From NCBI RefSeq assembly GCF_000526955.1, contig NZ_JAHB01000001.1, positions 62,001-126,000 of the forward strand: 64,000 nt of DNA. Direction: 5' to 3'. The translations under genes and the position numbers were made by a program. The notes beneath the pieces were generated by a model. That model was not told the DNA's origin. It was given only the letters and a program-made list of their open reading frames with translations, and made no database searches. The DNA comes from Mycoplasmopsis cricetuli ATCC 35279 (GTDB lineage: Bacteria > Bacillota_I > Bacilli_A > Mycoplasmatales > Metamycoplasmataceae). Below, piece after piece: positions 58,540 through 64,000 of this stretch (positions within the stretch are counted from its first letter, which is position 1; each line of letters opens with the position of its first letter).

Positions 58540-59864
58540 GCATTAACACCTTTATAATCAAATATTTTTGCAATTGAAAAAATATCATTTTGAATATAAA
58601 AACATTTTTTTTATTAGATATTGTTTTTCATATTGTCAATAATTTTTTTTGAAAATAAAGATAATTTAACAACTTTAACTTTTTTAGGTTAATAATTTAA
58701 TACTAATCCATAGAATAAAAATTATAAATAGTAAAATTAAAAATGCAATTTTTATCAATTTCACTAGAAATATCAATTGCAATAATTTAAACATTAAAAA
58801 AAATTTAGCAAGTTTAAAAATAGTTCTTTTAGTTCCGCAATTTTTGTTTAATTTTAATACAACTTATATACATCAATATGATTAAAATAAATATTATTGT
58901 TAAATATGTGTAAAAATAAATAAAATAATAATCAATGATCTAGCAATAATTCTAATTGTTATGAAATTTTATTTTTTTATGAAAATTTTTTTGTCAAATA
59001 ATTGATATAAAATACTATAAAAAATTTTAAAAAAACTTGTTGAATTGATGTAATAATAAAACTAAAATAAAGTGCTGCTATTTTGAGCTAAAACTAAATA
59101 AATCCAACTTAAATTAGTTAAAACAATAGCAATCATTGAATAAATTATTAATTTATAGTAGTTAATATTTAAATAAAAAAGAAAAACAATTTTTCAATTA
59201 ATATAAAGTAATTTAAAATAATATTCAAATAAAAACCTCATGTATTAATATCATAATTATTTATATACAAAGTTATAAGACTCTTGAAAATAGAAAAGCC
59301 CCATAATAATTTACCTTGATAAAATTAAATTTATACTTATTTTTATTTTTAACATCAATATTATTATGCGTTAATTTATTTGAAAAAGTAAAGAATTTAC
59401 TTTTTAAATGTAATTTCATAGAAAACATAAAATTTCAGAAATTAAATAAATTATACAGTTAAAACAATCACCCAATAAAAAGAAAAATGTTTATATATAA
59501 AGAATTAATAAAGTTAAAAGACCAAGTGATATAACAAAAGAAAAAGCAATATTATATTCTTAATTCAGTTGGATTTTATGAAACAAAAATAAAGTAAATA
59601 ATTTAAATATATGAATCTAAATGAATGTACAAAAACAACAATAGTATTGGTGCCAATTAAAATAATTAAAAATCTTTTTTTGAGATGTAAAGTAAGAAAT
59701 TAATGAAGGATTTTGAATTGATAAATATAGAATTAATGCAAATTAAAAATCACTAGTAATTTTAAAATATACAATGGTGCTCTCAATGTAAAAGCTTGTA
59801 ATCCAATAAATGAAATTGTTAAGACTGAAATATATTTAACAAAGTTTGCTTTAATTTTTGCCAT
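58540..59864 (-). pseudogene. decayed membrane-protein gene(s), minus strand
   Basis: No open frame spans this stretch. Read leftwards from the ATG at 59864 there are 43 codons of hydrophobic protein (MAKIKANFVKYISVLTISFI...), then a stop at 59733. Further hydrophobic pieces such as FLIILIGTNTIVVFVHSF and LFEYYFKLLYINWKIVFLF follow in shifting frames. The pattern is that of a polytopic membrane-protein gene of about 1.3 kb broken by many stops and frameshifts. The family cannot be named. Boundaries are approximate; AT-rich noncoding DNA with chance hydrophobic frames is the alternative. Confidence 0.5.
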
Positions 59865-60019
59865 AAAATTTTTTTTATACTTAAAAAAATATTTTATTTT
59901 TTTGCTTCAATTATGTAAATATAATAAAACTTCATAATATTTTTTTTTATTATTTTTTCAAATAAATAAAAATATATCAAGCAATTATTTGCTTGATATA
60001 TTTTAGGACAATTTTGATA

Positions 60020-60095
60020 TGGTGCCGACAACTGGACTTGAACCAGCGACCCCATCCTTACCATGGATGTGCTCTGCCTGCTGAGCTATGACGGC
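60020..60095 (-). tRNA. tRNA-Thr (anticodon GGT)
   Basis: 76 nt with encoded CCA. Anticodon arm CATCC-ATGGTAA-GGATG gives anticodon GGT. T arm GCTGG-TTCAAGT-CCAGT. The acceptor stem GCCGTCA with TGTCGGC has a T-T mismatch at the fifth pair; the other six pairs are Watson-Crick. Confidence 0.93.
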
Positions 60096-60135
60096 ATTGT
60101 TAAAATTTTACCATAAAATTTAAATAGCAAAATTT

Positions 60136-60834
60136 TTAACTTTTTATTTTAAAATTAGTCTTGCAAACTTCATTTAAAGCTGATTTTCCATAGATTTTTT
60201 CAAACTCAATTACTTGAGTTTGAACTAATTCGCTTGTTCCTAATAAAAAATTAAATTTTCATTTATTTCTTTGTTCATTCATATAAAGATTTAGTTGATA
60301 GCGTGCCATAATTGAAGCGCAAGCAGCTGATAGATGAACACTTTCTGCTTTAGTTGCTAAAAATGTATCAACATTAACATTTTTAAAATTCATTCAATTA
60401 TTTAGTTGTAAAATATTTTGATCATATTTTAAAATCGATTTTGTTGTTGAATATTTATCAATTAATAGCACATGATTTCTTAAAGTCATTTTTTTTAATA
60501 AATTATTAAATGCTCCATTATGAATAAAAAATTTTAATTCATTAGCATTATATTCTTTTGACATTTTATTGTAAGTGCTTTGTTTCAAACGATAAACTGA
60601 TCATTTGACTTCTAAATTATAACTAAGTTTTTTTGCTAAAAATTCAATTTGTTTAAATGAAAGAAGTTTTGAATCTTTAACTCCAATTGTTTTAGCTCAT
60701 TCAACCAAATGATTTGGTAAATAAAATGCACAAGCTACAAGTGGAGTAAAATAATCTCCAACACCAGTTTCATCAATACCTATTACTTCTTTGTTTGTTA
60801 AAACATTTAAATTTTCTAGTTCAAAGTAATTCAT
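60136..60834 (-). CDS. rnhC: ribonuclease HII/HIII-type enzyme
   Basis: Degrades RNA in RNA-DNA hybrids. 232 residues, with the type-2 RNase H motifs: EVIGIDETGVGDYFTPLVACA (catalytic Asp-Glu), GVKDSKLLS and HLSAACASIMARY. The DETGVGD form suits RNase HIII, and the N-terminal TBP-like domain of Firmicute HIII is mostly absent, so HII is not excluded. Two or more TGA-Trp codons. The ATG overlaps the stop of the upstream phosphatase as TAATG. No terminator evident after it. Confidence 0.88.
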
Positions 60835-61733
60835 TAGGCAAACTCTTCATCTCTTTTTTGTTTGCGAATTTCACTTTTAGCAATTTCATCTAATGGATTA
60901 TCCAAAAAACGATTAATATAATATCCTACACCACCATCTTTGTTGGTTTTAGAAATTTTTACAGTAGCATATTTTTTAACATCTTTAGTTGAATTTCCCA
61001 TTGCCACTGACACATTAGCTACTTTAAACATTGGAACATCATTAAAACCATCTCCAATTGCAATAGTATTTTCAACCTTAATTTTATAATAACGAATAAG
61101 CATGCTAAGTGCTTTTCCTTTATTTGCAGTAATATTGGTAATGTCAAACACTGGAGTTAATCCTTCTCCTTTTGATCAATATGAAAATTCTGCTAAATCT
61201 CCATATTTAGCTTTTAAATACTTTCTTAAGTTTTCAACATTTGTTGTTTCTTTTACATCAAAAATTACACCAGTTGGCATTAAAGGAATTTTATGAAAAT
61301 CAAGTCCAATTCTTAGTTTTGGTGTATTTGTAAATCCAAATACTTTTTCTAGAGCTTCATCACGGTGCTGAAGTTGCACTCAGTCTGGTCCTTCAATTGC
61401 AATATTTGTTATTTCTGCTGCTACTTTTTCATCTCCTAAAATATATAAGGCTTCATTTAAATTTAAATATTTTACATATGGAATAAAATTTTCATCATTT
61501 GGATGATGAATGTGTGCTCCATTATAATTTCCAACTACTGTCTTTAAGTTGAGCTGTTCATAAATAAACTTAGTTCCTCTTCAAGGTCGTCCAGTTAAAA
61601 TACAAACTATATGCCCTTCTTCAGTTGCCCTTTTAATTGCATTAACAGTTAAATCATGAATTTCACCAGTTGTACTTGAAAGTAAGGTAGTTCCATCTAA
61701 ATCAATGGCAAATAAATATTTTTCTTTTTCCAT
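60834..61733 (-). CDS. Cof-type HAD-IIB family phosphatase
   Basis: 299-residue HAD hydrolase with a C2-type cap. Motif I FAIDLDGTTLLSS (nucleophile Asp), motif II CILTGRPW, motif III/IV Lys in KGKALSM and IAIGDGFNDVPMF. Family members dephosphorylate sugar phosphates, FMN or PLP; the substrate is not evident. ATG at 61733 follows AAGGAATT. Forms a two-gene operon with the RNase H gene. Confidence 0.93.
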
Positions 61734-61910
61734 AATAAATTCCTTTTTGCTAAAAAATTATAGCATTTTTGCTTTTTTATCTATTTTTTTGATTAAACAA
61801 AATAAGCAATTTTGAACTATTAACAAAATTATTGAATTAAAAATAAGTTTTTAAAATATAATAAATAAATAATAATTTATAATAATTTATAAGATATTGG
61901 AGATTATTTA

Positions 61911-62627
61911 ATGAAGTACAAAAGAATACTGCTAAAACTTTCTGGTGAAGGTTTTGCCAATAAAGATAAACATCTTGCAATTGACTATGAATTAGTAACT
62001 GACATAGCAAGACAATTAAAATTAATCAATGAACAAGGTGTTCAAATTTCAATTGTTATTGGAGGCGGAAATTTTTGAAGAGGGGTTTCTGCTGAAAAAA
62101 ATGGAATTCCAAGAAATCGTGCTGACTACATTGGAATGCTTGCTACTATTATGAATGCGCTTACATTACAAAGTGGTTTTGAAAAAATTGGATTAAAAGC
62201 TCGGGTGCAAAGTTCAATTAATATTGATCCAAAAGTAGCTGAAAATTATATCAATGAAAAAGCAATTAAATGTTTAGAAAGTGGAGAAATTGTTATTTTC
62301 GCTGGAGGAACTGGTAGACCATATTTTACCACGGACACCGCTGCTACTTTGTATGCTTCTGAAATTGGTGCTGAAGTTATTTTAATGGGGAAAAATAGAG
62401 TTAATGGGATTTATGATAGTGATCCAAAAACAAATCCTGAAGCTAAACATTTTCAAAAAATCACTTATGATGAAATATTGGAAAAAAAACTTCAAGTGAT
62501 GGATTTAACTGCAACAAGTATGGCAAGAGATAATAATATTAACTTGATTGTATTTAATTTACTAGAAAAAGATTCAATTATTAAAGTATTAAGCAATAAA
62601 ACTCAACATACGGAGGTAACTAAATAA
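61911..62627 (+). CDS. pyrH: uridylate kinase (UMP kinase)
   Basis: Phosphorylates UMP to UDP. 238 residues: KRILLKLSGEGFA at the N-terminus, VIGGGNFWRG, FAGGTGRPYFTTDTAA and NRVNGIYDSDPKTN mark the amino-acid-kinase fold of PyrH. A TTGGAGATT ribosome-binding site precedes the ATG. The stop overlaps the frr ATG (TAATGG), the usual pyrH-frr pairing. Confidence 0.97.
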
Positions 62628-63178
62628 TGGAAATTAATTTATACTTACTTGATTTAGAAGAAAAATGTGAAAAAGCAATTAACCACTATCGATTTGAATT
62701 ATCAAAAATTTCAACTGGTAGAGCTAATCCACAAATTGTTAAGGGAATTAAAATTGATTATTATAATACTCCAACAGCTTTAGAAGAATTAGCAAATATT
62801 AGTGTTCCTGAACCTCAGCAACTATTAATTAAACCATATGATATCACCTCAGTAAAAGAAGTAAATAAAGCTTTATTAAATGCAAATTTAGGTGTAACTC
62901 CAGTTAATGAAGGGCATCAAATTAGACTTGATTTTCCTGCTTTAACAACTCAGAGAAAAAAAGAAATTATTAAAAATTTATCAAAATATACTGAACAAGC
63001 AAAAGTTGGAGTACGTAATGCTCGTCAAGAAATCAACAAACAAATTAAAAATGATGATGAATTATCAGAAGATTTACAAAAAAATTATTTAGAACAAGTT
63101 CAATCTTTTGTTGATAAACAAATTGAAAAAATTAATGATTTAACATCTGAAAAAGAAAAAGAAATTTTAAAGATTTAA
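62627..63178 (+). CDS. frr: ribosome recycling factor
   Basis: Splits post-termination ribosomes with EF-G. 183 residues; LSKISTGRANPQIVKGI and the late GHQIRLDFPALTTQRRKE-like segment (here QRKKE), then VRNARQE, match RRF. Overlaps pyrH by 1 bp. Confidence 0.97.
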   Translation: MEINLYLLDLEEKCEKAINHYRFELSKISTGRANPQIVKGIKIDYYNTPTALEELANISVPEPQQLLIKPYDITSVKEVNKALLNANLGVTPVNEGHQIRLDFPALTTQRKKEIIKNLSKYTEQAKVGVRNARQEINKQIKNDDELSEDLQKNYLEQVQSFVDKQIEKINDLTSEKEKEILKI

Positions 63179-63186
63179 ATAAAAAT

Positions 63187-63223
63187 AAAAAATAGAACTC
63201 TAAAATTAAGAGTTCTATTTTTT
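63187..63223. terminator. bidirectional terminator between frr and apt
   Basis: AAAAAATAGAACTCT and AGAGTTCTATTTTTT form a 15-bp perfect stem; the apt stop codon lies at its right edge. Confidence 0.88.
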
Positions 63224-63731
63224 ATACTCTTATAAGAGAAACAACTTCAGTATACTTTTCTAAAAGTTCTCTTCCTTTTAATTCAGAAAGTTCAAGTACT
63301 ACAATTACTTTGATCACTTCTGCTCCTTGTGATTGAAGCAATTTAATAATTGCTTTAGTTGTTCCTCCAGTTGCAAGTACATCATCAACAATTGCTACTT
63401 TTTGTCCAGGTTTAATATATCCTTTTTGTAGTTCTAAAGTATTAGAACCATATTCCAAATCATAGCTCATTGAAATTACTTCACCTGGTAATTTTTTAGG
63501 CTTACGAACCATAATAAATGGTTTTTTTAATATCGCAGCAGTAGGGGTTCCAAATAAAAATCCACGAGCATCAGGCCCTACAATCACATCAGCTAATTGA
63601 GCATGTTTTGCAATTTGCTCAATTGTATAATGTAATGCTTCACCATCAGCTAAAAGAGGAGAAATATCCTTAAATAAGATCCCAGGTTTAGGAAAATTTT
63701 TAACATTTTTTATTAGATTTTTAATTTCCAT
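63222..63731 (-). CDS. apt: adenine phosphoribosyltransferase
   Basis: Salvages adenine to AMP using PRPP. 169 residues: NFPKPGILFKDISPLL at the N-terminus, GPDARGFLFG, and the PRPP loop VAIVDDVLATGGTT match Apt. ATG at 63731 preceded by AAGGTAAA; starts 13 bp after the infB stop. Confidence 0.97.
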   Translation of the reverse strand: MEIKNLIKNVKNFPKPGILFKDISPLLADGEALHYTIEQIAKHAQLADVIVGPDARGFLFGTPTAAILKKPFIMVRKPKKLPGEVISMSYDLEYGSNTLELQKGYIKPGQKVAIVDDVLATGGTTKAIIKLLQSQGAEVIKVIVVLELSELKGRELLEKYTEVVSLIRV

Positions 63732-63744
63732 TTAATTTACCTTT

Positions 63745-64000
63745 TTAATTTATTTGAACATCTTCATAAAATTCTAAAATGTCATCTTCTTCAATATCAT
63801 TGTAATTTTTTATGTGACATCCAAAATCTTTTCCTTTAACAACTTCTTTTGTGTCATTTAATTCTCTTCTTAAAGTTTCTATTATTCCTTCATGAATATT
63901 TTTGCCCTTACGAAAAACTTTTACTTTACATCCTAATTTAACAACACCATTATCTTGCATACAACCAGCAATTTTTCCAATTTTTGAATAGAAAAAAACT
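63745..64000 (-). CDS. infB: translation initiation factor IF-2, C-terminal end (5' end outside window)
   Basis: About 85 C-terminal residues are visible, reading GKIAGCMQDNGVVKLGCKV..., GIIETLRRELNDTKEVVKG and CHIKNYNDIEEDDILEFYE. This is the final beta-barrel (C2) domain of IF-2 that binds initiator fMet-tRNA. The frame remains open to the window edge at 64000. Confidence 0.9.
   Translation of the reverse strand, partial: VFFYSKIGKIAGCMQDNGVVKLGCKVKVFRKGKNIHEGIIETLRRELNDTKEVVKGKDFGCHIKNYNDIEEDDILEFYEDVQIN

Overview
The window is a chromosomal segment of a mollicute (Mycoplasma sensu lato). It is very AT-rich. Reading frames close only if TGA is read as tryptophan (translation table 4). Small basic lipoproteins carry a typical Lys-rich signal plus lipobox, and the gene set is that of a wall-less fermenter: hprK-lgt-trxB, BMP-type and maltose-type ABC importers, M17/M24 peptidases, no cell-wall genes. 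Family-level placement in the Mycoplasmopsis/Metamycoplasma/Mesomycoplasma area is an inference from gene content only. I see no phage, IS element or CRISPR array.

Layout. 1-10.4 kb: minus-strand blocks prs-rsmG-gpmI, tpiA plus a DEDDy-like nuclease, an APC permease, an MFS transporter overlapping a glycerophosphodiesterase, and dnaJ behind a CIRCE-like operator; tRNA-Arg is on the plus strand. 10.4-16.5 kb: recU, hup, a lipoprotein, parC, tRNA-His and a PQ-loop (SWEET-like) membrane protein. 16.5-24.1 kb: mnmE-tatD-rsmA, a DUF2130 nuclease-like protein, a UPF0029 protein and two tandem M17 aminopeptidases that share a 71-bp identical block. 24.1-30.3 kb: serS, then rpmH-rnpA-yidC, then a 5'-nucleotidase lipoprotein.

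30.4-41.5 kb is the most distinctive region: an 11-kb minus-strand maltodextrin-type locus. It encodes a GH13 lipoprotein, a large solute-binding lipoprotein, MalF-, MalG- and MalK-like ABC subunits, and three small unassigned membrane proteins. The MalF-like permease carries an N-terminal Lys-rich helical extension of about 565 residues. 41.6-49.9 kb is the housekeeping run uvrB-unknown-uvrA-hprK-lgt-trxB (transcribed leftwards). 50.1-55.8 kb is a BMP-family (nucleoside-type) ABC importer. Its first permease gene can only be read in full through a -1 shift on an A-AAA-AAA heptamer, and it also carries a long charged tail.

55.9-64 kb holds tRNA-Gly, an isolated 5S rRNA gene followed by a 48-nt homopolymer, a DUF402 protein, rpmG, an M24 peptidase, about 1.4 kb of decayed membrane-protein sequence, tRNA-Thr, an RNase HIII-like gene with a Cof-type phosphatase, pyrH-frr, apt and the 3' end of infB.

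Together the genes describe scavenging (peptides, nucleosides, glycerophosphodiesters, glucans), glycolysis (tpiA, gpmI), nucleotide salvage (prs, apt, pyrH) and translation/repair housekeeping. Genes are packed with TAATG overlaps, and most blocks end in A/T-flanked hairpin terminators, several of which serve convergent genes on both strands.
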